A DNA stretch of 64,000 nt, from NCBI GenBank assembly GCA_045805805.1, contig JBJMKO010000049.1, forward strand, positions 46,596 to 110,595, in the 5' to 3' direction. The translations under genes were made by a program, and so were the position numbers. Under the pieces are notes generated by a model, which was not told where the DNA came from, did not search any database, and worked only from the letters and a program-made list of their open reading frames with translations. Below, piece by piece: positions 15,674-22,591 of the stretch; positions within the stretch are counted from its first letter, which is position 1, and every line of letters begins with the position of its first letter. This DNA is from VRUE01 sp045805805 (GTDB taxonomy: Bacteria; Actinomycetota; Thermoleophilia; Solirubrobacterales; 70-9).

Positions 15674-17105
15674 GCTGGAGGCGGTGATTGGGCTGGAGAT
15701 TCACGTTCAGCTCGCTACCGAGACGAAGATGTTCTGTGGGTGCTCGCTCTCCTTCGGCGACGAGCCCAACGTCCACACCTGCCCGGTCTGTCTCGCCCAT
15801 CCAGGGGTGCTCCCGGTGACCAACGAGCAGGCAATCCTCTACGCGCTGAAGATCGCCGCGGCGCTGGAGTGCGAGGTGGCGCCGCGCTCGATCTTTCACC
15901 GCAAGAACTACTTCTATCCCGACAGTCCCAAGGCGTACCAGATCAGCCAGTACGACATCCCGATCGCCGGTAACGGCCGGCTCGGAGAGGTCCGCATCAA
16001 CCGGGCCCACCTCGAGGAGGACGCGGCGAAGATGGTCCACGTCGGCGATTCGGGCCGCATCCACGGCTCCGGTGCCTCCCTGGTCGACTTCAACCGCGGC
16101 GGCACGCCACTGGTCGAGATCGTCACCGAACCGGACCTGCGCGGCGCCGCCGAGGCGGCGGCCTGGGCGCGGCTGCTGCGCGAGACGGTCCGCCAGCTCG
16201 GCGTCTCCGACGTGAACATGGAGGAGGGCAGCCTGCGGGTCGACGCCAACGTCTCGGTGCGCCCCGCCGACAGCGAGGAGCTGGGCACGAAGACCGAGCT
16301 GAAGAACATGAACAGCTTCCGTTTCCTCGAGCGCGGCATGGAAGCCGAGCTGGCGCGCCAGCGCGAGCTGATCGAGGCGGGGGGGACGGTGGTCCAGGAG
16401 ACGCTCCACTTCCACCCCGAGGACGGCACCCTGCACTCTCTGCGTTCGAAGGAGGAGGCGCATGACTACCGCTACTTCCCCGAGCCCGACCTGGTGCCCA
16501 TCGCACCCACCGAGGAGATGATCCGAGAGGCGTGCGAGTCGCTGCCGGAGCTGCCTGCGGCGCGAGCCGCTCGCTACGAGGGGGAGATGGGGCTGGCCGG
16601 GGACGTCGCCGCCCTGCTGGCCGCCGACCCCGAGACCGCCGGGTACTTCGAGCGGGTCGCGAAGGCGGCGGGAGGCATCGAGCCGCGCGTGCTCGCCAAC
16701 TGGGTCACCGGCGAGCTGGCGGCGGCGCTGCGCCAGGACGGGGAGGATGCGGACGCCGCGGGCTCTAAGGTGGAACCGGGTGCCCTGGCCGCTCTCGTAG
16801 GCATGGTCCAGGAAAAGAAGATCTCCCACGGCAGCGGCAAGACCGTGCTCGCCGCGCTCGTCGCCGAGGGCGGCGATCCGGCGGCGATCGTCGAGCGCGA
16901 GGGCCTCGCTCAGATCTCCGACAGCGGCGAGCTGGCGGCGATAGTCGCCGCCGCCGTCGACGCCAATCCCGAGGCGGCGGAGCAGATCCGCTCCGGCAAC
17001 CAGAAGGCGATCGGCGCCATCGTCGGCGCCGTGATGAAGGAGATCAAGGGCCGCGCCGACGGCGGCGAGGTCAACCGGTTGATCAAGGAGCAACTCGGCC
17101 TCTGA
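15657..17105 (+). CDS. gatB: Asp/Glu-tRNA amidotransferase subunit B
   Basis: The tRNA-binding and kinase-like subunit of GatCAB, which phosphorylates Glu on mischarged Glu-tRNA-Gln (and Asp on Asp-tRNA-Asn) before amidation. Start region EAVIGLEIHVQLATETKMFC and the Cys motif CGCSLSF...HTCPVCLAHPG are typical; the C-terminal ~150 residues form the GatB/YqeY helical tail. The GTG at 15657 overlaps the gatA end by 17 bases; GTG at 15666 is possible. 482 residues, normal for the family. Confidence 0.95.
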   Translation: MTEVAELEAVIGLEIHVQLATETKMFCGCSLSFGDEPNVHTCPVCLAHPGVLPVTNEQAILYALKIAAALECEVAPRSIFHRKNYFYPDSPKAYQISQYDIPIAGNGRLGEVRINRAHLEEDAAKMVHVGDSGRIHGSGASLVDFNRGGTPLVEIVTEPDLRGAAEAAAWARLLRETVRQLGVSDVNMEEGSLRVDANVSVRPADSEELGTKTELKNMNSFRFLERGMEAELARQRELIEAGGTVVQETLHFHPEDGTLHSLRSKEEAHDYRYFPEPDLVPIAPTEEMIREACESLPELPAARAARYEGEMGLAGDVAALLAADPETAGYFERVAKAAGGIEPRVLANWVTGELAAALRQDGEDADAAGSKVEPGALAALVGMVQEKKISHGSGKTVLAALVAEGGDPAAIVEREGLAQISDSGELAAIVAAAVDANPEAAEQIRSGNQKAIGAIVGAVMKEIKGRADGGEVNRLIKEQLGL

Positions 17106-17171
17106 GGCGGTCGGGGATGGCTCGTCGGAACCTCCCCGCTGTTGCTCCGACGAGCCCTCCCCCAACCGCCT
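17105..17171 (+). terminator. Large hairpin starting at the gatB stop codon
   Basis: AGGCGGT at 17105-17111 pairs with ACCGCCT at 17165-17171; inside, GGCTCGTCGGA pairs with TCCGACGAGCC around a 16-base loop. The hairpin begins at the last base of the gatB stop, the same placement as other palindromes here. It likely protects or terminates the gatCAB message. Confidence 0.6.
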
Positions 17172-17322
17172 CCCGCAGGGGGCGAACTTGTCGCCCCAGC
17201 GACTTATGTGGAGGTGGACGACATAACCGCGGTGGTCCTGTTGGCCTATGCGGGTGTGATGCGGGCGCTGATTGCGCTCGCATCGAAGCTCGCAAGTCGC
17301 CAGTAGGACACGCCGCAAAAGA
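17172..17322. other. Non-coding stretch after gatB
   Basis: No supported gene. It contains a small hairpin (GGGGCGA/TCGCCCC near 17177-17195) and a GCGACTTATGTGG...CATAA segment around 17198-17230 that resembles the interior of the palindrome at 15604-15650. Confidence 0.4.
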
Positions 17323-17352
17323 AACGGCCCCGGGGTAGCTCCCGGGGCCGTT
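17323..17352 (+). terminator. Strong GC hairpin terminator
   Basis: AACGGCCCCGGG pairs with CCCGGGGCCGTT around a short GTAGCT loop (about 17323-17352). It is preceded by an A-rich stretch and followed by a weak T-containing sequence. It is the likely end of the gatCAB transcript, just before the transposon. Confidence 0.6.
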
Positions 17353-17430
17353 CAATGTGAACGACACTTGGGCGAAACCTTATCGCTACATCGGGTCGCT
17401 TGCAAGGACAACCCTGAAAGTGCTTTCCGA

Positions 17431-17454
17431 GGGGATTATCCCCTTGACACAGGG
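17431..17454 (+). repeat. Left terminal inverted repeat of the transposon
   Basis: 24 bases that begin GGGGATTATCCCC and end GACACAGGG; matches the right end in inverted orientation with one substitution and one extra G. The 8 bases before it (17423-17430, CTTTCCGA) are the left target duplication. Confidence 0.88.
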
Positions 17455-17501
17455 TGAGAATCCATCGCTCCCGCTGCCTATTTTGCCCTGACCATGCAAA
17501 C

Positions 17502-17532
17502 GGCCGGGGCGCCGCGCTAACGGCCCCCGGCC
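17502..17532 (+). other. Hairpin in the transposon leader
   Basis: GGCCGGGG at 17502-17509 pairs with CCCCGGCC at 17525-17532, and a second stem (GGCCTG/CAGGCC) follows just before the first passenger gene at 17558. This may be a leader RNA structure or terminator that limits read-in from outside the element. Confidence 0.35.
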
Positions 17533-17557
17533 TGGCACCGAAAGGTCAGGCCTTCCG

Positions 17558-17794
17558 ATGCATCAATCCAGTTCTCCGCAGGACCCCGAGCGCCTGCAAC
17601 GCGCCGTGCTCGCCCTTGCCCTTGATCGCCACCCCAACCGCATACACCGCCGAGAGTTCGAGGCGGAGCTAGGAGACGCGCCAGAAGTCTCAGACGCAAT
17701 CCGCTTCCTCGTCCGCGCTCGACTGATCCGCTGGGAGGACGAAGAGCTTGCGCTGACGGTGCCCGCCCTTGTCTTCGACAGGTTGGGGCTGTGA
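17558..17794 (+). CDS. Small passenger protein, winged-helix-like
   Basis: A 78-residue protein with helix-rich N-terminus and the segment RREFEAELGDAPEVSDAIRFLVRARLIRWEDEELALT, which has the look of a winged-helix domain (recognition helix followed by a short beta wing). Its stop overlaps the XRE regulator start (GTGA), so the two are an operon inside the transposon. It probably regulates cargo expression together with that protein, but this is inference. Confidence 0.6.
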   Translation: MHQSSSPQDPERLQRAVLALALDRHPNRIHRREFEAELGDAPEVSDAIRFLVRARLIRWEDEELALTVPALVFDRLGL

Positions 17795-18051
17795 CGGTCG
17801 AAGAGCAGTTCGGCCGCAACCTCGCCTACTGCCGCAGGCGGGCCAAGCTCTCCCAGGAAGAGTTGGCCGTGCGCGCTTCGATCCACCGCACGGCAGTCGG
17901 GATGATCGAGCGGGCCGAACGGCTGCCCCGCATCGACACCCTTGTCAAGCTCACCGGAGCGCTGGGAGCCAGCGCCGACGAACTTCTGGACGGGCTCGAA
18001 TGGGAGCCGGGGGACATTCGACTCGGGAGGTTTCGAGAAGCCGCTAGCTAG
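17791..18051 (+). CDS. XRE-family HTH regulator (transposon passenger)
   Basis: An 86-residue single-domain Cro/CI-type helix-turn-helix protein (FGRNLAYCRRRAKLSQEELAVRASIHRTAVGMIERAERLPRIDTLVKLTGAL). The length and lack of a sensor domain suggest a small repressor. It starts with GTG overlapping the previous gene by 4 bases. The probable target is its own operon or the membrane-protein gene that begins 57 bases downstream with its own -10-like TAGTCT at 18096-18101. Confidence 0.85.
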   Translation: MTVEEQFGRNLAYCRRRAKLSQEELAVRASIHRTAVGMIERAERLPRIDTLVKLTGALGASADELLDGLEWEPGDIRLGRFREAAS

Positions 18052-18107
18052 ATGAGAGTCCATGGAGGTGCAGCCCCAATGGGTCATTCAATAGTTAGTC
18101 TCGACCC

Positions 18108-18689
18108 GTGCGGCGAATCATCGCGGGGAGCATTCCTTTGATTGCGAGCGTTGTCATTCCGGCAACCTTCCAGGGAACTGTCTATCTGATCGTTCTTTGG
18201 CTACTCATGGGGCTGGCGGGTCTCGCTCTGATCATCACCTCCGAGCCTGTCAAGCAACCGCTGATCGCTGCATTGAGGCGTCAGCTTGAAATTCCCAACG
18301 CACTACCGCCGCTCACCACAAACGGTGATACAGGAGATCCGGACCCAGACACCTTGCGTCGGCTGGCTCTATCTGAAATTGGCGAGGAGTTGGAGGCTGC
18401 AAAAGGCGTCCTGAATGGCCCGCAGATGAGTCGATTCTTCGTTAAGCACGAGTTGGCGACCTTCAAGTGGGAGAGATACGGGCCTGTCCTGGCTACGGCC
18501 GATACCAGCCTTCATAAAGATGTCCGTCCCGCCTATCGGGCGATGGATGCGGTGAACAATCGGGGAATACAGCGAGGCTTTGTCGCAGGAGGCGAGCAGA
18601 CGACGCTGCTGGACTCAACGCTCATAGACGAAGCACGAGAGGCTGTTGACGCTGCCCTCTCGGCATTGGATTCCAACATCGCTAACTAG
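18108..18689 (+). CDS. Two-helix membrane protein of unknown function (passenger)
   Basis: A 193-residue protein with two adjacent N-terminal transmembrane helices (about residues 5-22 and 26-45), then a ~145-residue soluble helical domain, probably cytoplasmic. No motif recognised. GTG 18108 lies 6 bases after a TAGTCT -10-like box. Its 3' end overlaps the transposase gene end on the other strand by 4 bases. The 372-residue passenger at 19764-20882 has the same design (short two-helix anchor and long soluble part), so they may work together. Confidence 0.6.
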   Translation: MRRIIAGSIPLIASVVIPATFQGTVYLIVLWLLMGLAGLALIITSEPVKQPLIAALRRQLEIPNALPPLTTNGDTGDPDPDTLRRLALSEIGEELEAAKGVLNGPQMSRFFVKHELATFKWERYGPVLATADTSLHKDVRPAYRAMDAVNNRGIQRGFVAGGEQTTLLDSTLIDEAREAVDAALSALDSNIAN

Positions 18690-19597
18690 TTCTTCTCTTC
18701 CGCCACCAACTCTGCGTAGGGCAACGTCTCGCCCTCGACCATCCGAAGCAGCGTGTCGCGGAACAGGAAGGCGTTGTCGCGGTTGTTGAAGCGGAAGGCC
18801 ATCTCGTCCAGGTAGGCCGGCAGGTGCTTCGCTGATAGCTGGTGGTAGGTGCCAACGACTGAGCGCTTGAACAGGCTCCAGACGCCCTCGATCGTGTTCG
18901 TGTGGACGATGCCGCGCACCCATTCTTCGCAGCCATGGTCGACCTTCTCGTGGGCCGTGTCGAAGTCGTTCATATCGCCCCAGGAGTAGTCAGAGTCGGT
19001 GAAGATCATTTCCGCCCTCCCGTCCACGTTGACCTCCACGAAGCTGCGATAAGAGACTTTGGACTCGCGGCCCGGGCCTTCGCGGACTTCAAGGCGGACC
19101 TCGCCGCCCCTGGCGATGGCGCCCAGGACCATCTTCTTGTTCGACTTCGCCTTGCCCTTCGAGCGCCGCTGGCGCCCGCCGATCCAGGTCTCGTCAACCT
19201 CCACAATCCCCTTGAGCGGAACGGGCGAGTCGTCCTCCATCGCCGAGCGCACCCGATGCCCGAGATACCAGGCCGTCTTGTAGCTGACGCCCAGCGTCCT
19301 TTGGAGCTGCTTGGCGCTGATCCCCTTCTTGGACTCGCCGATCAAATAGATGGCGAGGAACCACTTCCAAAGGGGTAGATGGGAGTCGTGGAAGACCGTC
19401 CCAACCTTGACCGAGAATTGGTATCGGCATGAAGCCTCGTTGCACTCCCACTGGTTGCGCTTCTCGATTTTCGAGACGGACATATCTCCGCAGCGAGGGC
19501 AGTAGACGCCGTTGGGCCAGCGCAGGTCTTCGAGGTATTCGCGACACTTGTCCTCGGAGCGGAACTGCTCGATCAACTCAGGAAGGTTCATAGCCAT
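18686..19597 (-). CDS. IS1595-family transposase
   Basis: A 303-residue DDE transposase. The N-terminus has a zinc ribbon (CPRCGDMSVS then CNEASCRYQFSV), followed by an HTH-like segment (SAKQLQRTLGVSYKTAWYLGHRVR) and the IS1595 catalytic core: first Asp in VEVDETWIGG near residue 135, second Asp in IFTDSDYSW, and the HTNTIEGVWSLFKR block in place of a classic Glu motif. It appears complete. I use the ATG at 19597 rather than a TTG four codons earlier. It faces a small basic-protein gene head to head, with overlapping starts. Confidence 0.92.
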   Translation of the reverse strand: MAMNLPELIEQFRSEDKCREYLEDLRWPNGVYCPRCGDMSVSKIEKRNQWECNEASCRYQFSVKVGTVFHDSHLPLWKWFLAIYLIGESKKGISAKQLQRTLGVSYKTAWYLGHRVRSAMEDDSPVPLKGIVEVDETWIGGRQRRSKGKAKSNKKMVLGAIARGGEVRLEVREGPGRESKVSYRSFVEVNVDGRAEMIFTDSDYSWGDMNDFDTAHEKVDHGCEEWVRGIVHTNTIEGVWSLFKRSVVGTYHQLSAKHLPAYLDEMAFRFNNRDNAFLFRDTLLRMVEGETLPYAELVAEEKN

Positions 19598-19724
19598 GCC
19601 CCGACGCAAGAAGAAAGCCCGCGAGCTGACCGATGAGGAGACAATGAGGAAATTGTTCCCGAAGAAAGTCCGCGAGGCTGCAAAGCAAACTGCTCTAGAA
19701 AGCCGAAAAGCATCCTCTAAATAG
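19596..19724 (+). CDS. Small basic protein beside the transposase
   Basis: A 42-residue, strongly basic peptide (MPRRKKKARELTDEETMRKLFP..., ending RKASSK). It starts at an ATG at 19596, head to head with and overlapping the transposase start by two bases, so the two share one promoter region or one prevents translation of the other. The size and charge suggest a nucleic-acid-binding accessory of the element. I cannot name a family. Confidence 0.5.
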   Translation: MPRRKKKARELTDEETMRKLFPKKVREAAKQTALESRKASSK

Positions 19725-19763
19725 TATCTGTGCCATCGGACACCCTGTATTAACTAGATAGAT

Positions 19764-20882
19764 TCAGTCTAGCCGGTGACGCGCTACGGCGAGGCCCTCA
19801 AGGCAGGCTTCTATTTCCATCGCAGGCCCACTCCGCTGGGCAGTTGCGAGGTCGAGAACCTTTTCCGCAGTTGAGCGCTCATCCCGCGCAAGGTCTTGGT
19901 CACTTCTGGGGGCTTGCGCGTCCTGCTGTTTTTGAAGGAAGTCGTTGCAGGCGTCGCGGTAGTCCCAGAGCAAAGCGGGACGACCTTTCGCGAGCAACTC
20001 CCAAGCTCTCTCCCTGAATGCATCTGCCTTTGTCTGCCACTCGGGGGGAGCGCCGCCCCCCGACACTTTCCAGACGCCGTTGTGCTGTTCCGGCTCTACT
20101 GGGGCTGAAAACTCGTTTACGAGGTCCAGTCCTTCACGCATCAGGGAGTCGATCTGATCCGCCAGCGAATCCGAGGGCTGGCCCGCGTGCCTAGCTTCAA
20201 TAGCTGCATCCAGTTCAGGGCCGTTCAGCCCCATAACCCGTGATTCCCAAGAGTTCGGATTGTCGCGGCGCTGGCGGAGCCAGTCGAGAACGACGTCTAG
20301 GGTTCCCTCGATGTCGGGGGAAGTCGGTTCTACCTCTAAGAAACGCTGTCTCTCAAGGTCACCGAGCGCGAAGCCAATGAAGATGATGACGGACTCGCGC
20401 CACGAAAGCACCGCATCAGATGGGGCCGCGCCGTCGCCAAAAGCATTGCCCTTGAGCGCGTTGCCCTCATTAATCATCGCGACAAACTCGGTCTCGACTA
20501 GATCGCGCTTTTTACGTCTAGCCCGCTCAAACATTCCTCGTACTTGCTGCATGGCCGCGTCAGTCTGGCCAAGATGGCTACCTGACTCCCTAACTGCTGC
20601 GCTGTCATAGACAGGTCCCGTTCGGTCAGGTACGACTTCAGCAGTGGGCGATTCGCGCTGTGGCTGGCTATTGGCCTGAATGCGATGGCTACCCTGATGC
20701 CGCCGCACCATTTGCGTGGCCAAAAGCACCGCGTTGACGGCAAAGAGCATCACGCCAGCGGCAACAAGCGGATCAATGCCTTTGACGGTGCCCCAGGTGA
20801 AGAGGACAGCGCTGACTAGCACTTGGATGCCGCCCAACCGCTGGATATTTGGGTGGAGTAGAAGCCGATCCAGTTTTTGCAC
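19764..20882 (-). CDS. Membrane-anchored passenger protein of unknown function
   Basis: A 372-residue protein with two transmembrane helices near the N-terminus (about residues 16-34 and 38-58), then a long soluble region that is helical and charged (QQVRGMFERARRKKRDLVETEFVAMINEG...). No enzyme motif seen. It starts with GTG at 20882, about 30 bases inside the right terminal repeat, and reads inward. Codon use is less GC-biased than the flanking genes, in line with acquired DNA. Function unknown; candidates are exclusion, stress or defence cargo, none shown by sequence. Confidence 0.6.
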   Translation of the reverse strand: MQKLDRLLLHPNIQRLGGIQVLVSAVLFTWGTVKGIDPLVAAGVMLFAVNAVLLATQMVRRHQGSHRIQANSQPQRESPTAEVVPDRTGPVYDSAAVRESGSHLGQTDAAMQQVRGMFERARRKKRDLVETEFVAMINEGNALKGNAFGDGAAPSDAVLSWRESVIIFIGFALGDLERQRFLEVEPTSPDIEGTLDVVLDWLRQRRDNPNSWESRVMGLNGPELDAAIEARHAGQPSDSLADQIDSLMREGLDLVNEFSAPVEPEQHNGVWKVSGGGAPPEWQTKADAFRERAWELLAKGRPALLWDYRDACNDFLQKQQDAQAPRSDQDLARDERSTAEKVLDLATAQRSGPAMEIEACLEGLAVARHRLD

Positions 20883-20914
20883 TGGGGTGAGTCTAGAAAT
20901 CGCATCGGCGCTAG

Positions 20915-20937
20915 CCCTGTGTCAAGGGGATAGTCCC
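20915..20937 (-). repeat. Right terminal inverted repeat of the transposon
   Basis: 23 bases, CCCTGTGTCAAGGGGATAG followed by TCCC, the inverted counterpart of 17431-17454. The next 8 bases (20938-20945, CTTTCCGA) are the right target duplication. Confidence 0.88.
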
Positions 20938-20946
20938 CTTTCCGAT

Positions 20947-20971
20947 ACTTTGTAACACGTTGTTACAAAGT
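20947..20971 (+). promoter_or_regulatory. 25-bp operator-like palindrome upstream of ndh
   Basis: ACTTTGTAACA and TGTTACAAAGT are perfect 11-bp inverted repeats separated by CGT. A TTGTAA (20950-20955) inside the palindrome and a TAAGTT (20974-20979) with 18 bases between them could be the -35 and -10 of ndh, whose ATG at 20987 lies 7 bases further. A dimeric repressor (TetR-like half-site spacing) bound here would block the -35 region. Confidence 0.6.
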
Positions 20972-20986
20972 GCTAAGTTTGGGCTC

Positions 20987-22312
20987 ATGGCCTGGAACGT
21001 CGTCATCGCCGGTGGAGGATTCGGTGGCGCGATGGCTGCGCGGGAGCTGGAGCGGATCATGCCCCGGCAGTCGACCCGGCTGGTCCTGGTCAACGACGTC
21101 AACTTTCTGCTCTACACGCCGTTCCTTCCGGAGGCCGCGGCTGGGACGCTGGAGCCGCGCCACGTGGTCACGCCGCTGCGCGAGATCCTCAAGCGGACCT
21201 ACCTTCGCCTCGGCTCGGTCGCCGGCCACGACCCGGCGGCGAAGACGGTCGAGTTGCGCACCCGCGAGGGCGAGGCGGAGCAGCTTTCCTACGACCAGCT
21301 GCTGATCGCCCTCGGGTCGGTCTCACGGGTGCTGCCGGTGTCCGGCCTTTCCGAGCACGCGATCGGGTTCAAGAGCCTCGCCGATGCGATCTGGTTGCGA
21401 AACCACGTGATCGAGACGCTCGAGGCGGCCAACGCGACTGAGGATGCCGCCCGTCGGGACGAGCTGCTCACCTACGTCTTCGTCGGCGGGGGGTACGCCG
21501 GCCTCGAGGCGCTCGCCGAGCTGCAGGACTTCGCCACCGACGCGATCGAGAGCTACCCCCGCGCCCGCCTGCACGGGATGCGCTGGGTGCTGGTCGAGGC
21601 CAGCGACAGGGTCCTGCCCGAGATCGACGCCGAGCTGGCTGCCTACGCGCTGCGCGAGCTGCGCGGCCGCGGCATCGACGTCCGTCTCGGCACGACGCTG
21701 GAGGAGCTGCACGCCGACAGCGCCCGCCTCTCAACCGGGGAGATGCTGCCGACCCGCACCGCCGTCTGGACCGCGGGAGTGGCGCCGCACCCGAGCCTGC
21801 GGCGGCTCTCGCTGCCACTTGACGAGCGCGGGCGCGTTCCGGTCGATGACCATCTCCGCGTGACGGGCATGGACTCCGTCTGGGCGATCGGCGATTGCGC
21901 CGCCGCACCGGACCCGCGCGGCGGCCTCTGCCCGCCCACGGCCCAGCACGCGGTGCGCCAGGGCCCGGTTGCCGCCCGCAACATCGCCGCCGAGCTTGGA
22001 ATTGGCACGGCACGGCCCTTCGAGTACCGCGGCAACGCCTCCTTCGTCAACCTCGGCCGCTACAAGGCCGTGGGCAAGGTCGGCAACCGCACCTTCCGCG
22101 GCTTCCCGGCCTGGTGGATGGCCCGGACCTACCACATGAGCCAGATCCCGGGCGCGGCCCGCAAGACCCGAGCCGTGATCGACTGGACCGCCAGCCTGCC
22201 GTTCCGGCGCGACATCTCCGAGGTCGGATCGATCGGGCACCCGAAGCCGCTGGAGGCGACAATAGGGCCGTGGGATTCGAGTACCCCTTCATCGCCTTCT
22301 CCTTCGGCCTAG
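20987..22312 (+). CDS. ndh: Type II NADH:quinone oxidoreductase
   Basis: A 441-residue single-subunit flavoprotein that oxidises NADH and reduces membrane quinone without proton pumping. Two Rossmann dinucleotide motifs are visible: FAD-binding VVIAGGGFGGAMAAREL at the N-terminus and NADH-binding YVFVGGGYAGLEALAEL near residue 165; the second FAD motif is VWAIGDCAA near residue 300, and the AQHAVRQG quinone-site motif follows. Menaquinone is the probable acceptor (men genes at 31-41 kb). The start is ATG 20987; TTG 20960 would lie inside the operator. Its 3' end overlaps the next gene by 43 bases. Confidence 0.93.
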   Translation: MAWNVVIAGGGFGGAMAARELERIMPRQSTRLVLVNDVNFLLYTPFLPEAAAGTLEPRHVVTPLREILKRTYLRLGSVAGHDPAAKTVELRTREGEAEQLSYDQLLIALGSVSRVLPVSGLSEHAIGFKSLADAIWLRNHVIETLEAANATEDAARRDELLTYVFVGGGYAGLEALAELQDFATDAIESYPRARLHGMRWVLVEASDRVLPEIDAELAAYALRELRGRGIDVRLGTTLEELHADSARLSTGEMLPTRTAVWTAGVAPHPSLRRLSLPLDERGRVPVDDHLRVTGMDSVWAIGDCAAAPDPRGGLCPPTAQHAVRQGPVAARNIAAELGIGTARPFEYRGNASFVNLGRYKAVGKVGNRTFRGFPAWWMARTYHMSQIPGAARKTRAVIDWTASLPFRRDISEVGSIGHPKPLEATIGPWDSSTPSSPSPSA

Positions 22313-22557
22313 CCACCGCCATCATCGGCAGAGGCAAGGGCAGCTCGTTCTGGATCTGGCTGCTGATCGGCACGATGTTGCCCCCGCTCGGCCTGATCGC
22401 CGTGATCCTCTTCCGCTCGGAGAAAGACGAACCCGAACGCCAGTGCCCCAACTGTCGTAAGGCGGTCAAGCTCTACGTCCAGGTGTGCCCCCGCTGCGGC
22501 ATGGACCTCTACCTGCCCGATCCGGCGCAGGTCCGCCACCCCGGGGTCAGACAGTGA
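22270..22557 (+). CDS. Small membrane protein with zinc ribbon
   Basis: A 95-residue protein with two hydrophobic segments (about 5-18 and 27-47), then a CPNC...CPRC zinc ribbon near residues 59-77. It starts at GTG 22270 inside the ndh 3' end and reads in another frame; the overlap of 43 bases supports co-expression. Similar short zinc-ribbon membrane proteins are common in actinobacteria and have no assigned role. Confidence 0.7.
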   Translation: MGFEYPFIAFSFGLATAIIGRGKGSSFWIWLLIGTMLPPLGLIAVILFRSEKDEPERQCPNCRKAVKLYVQVCPRCGMDLYLPDPAQVRHPGVRQ

Positions 22558-22591
22558 TACACACCCCGGCGATGACTGGCACGATGGGCGC

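Larger units (their letters stand above)
17431..20937. mobile_element. IS1595-type transposon with passenger genes (3,507 bp)
   Basis: The element is bounded by imperfect terminal inverted repeats at 17431-17454 and 20915-20937 that share TATCCCCTTGACACAGGG, and is flanked by an 8-bp direct repeat CTTTCCGA (17423-17430 and 20938-20945). Inside lie a DDE transposase of the IS1595 type plus five other open frames (a small DNA-binding-like protein, an XRE regulator, two membrane proteins and a short basic protein). An 8-bp target duplication is usual for this family. It has inserted between gatB and ndh, one base upstream of the ndh operator. Passenger genes use more A/T-ending codons than the host genes. 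Preserved ends, target repeats and an intact transposase suggest a recent insertion. Confidence 0.9.

Noticed and set aside
22270..22312. A frameshift at the end of ndh
   Set aside because: The overlapping frame begins with its own GTG and encodes a complete small membrane protein with zinc ribbon, so an overlap of two genes is the better explanation.
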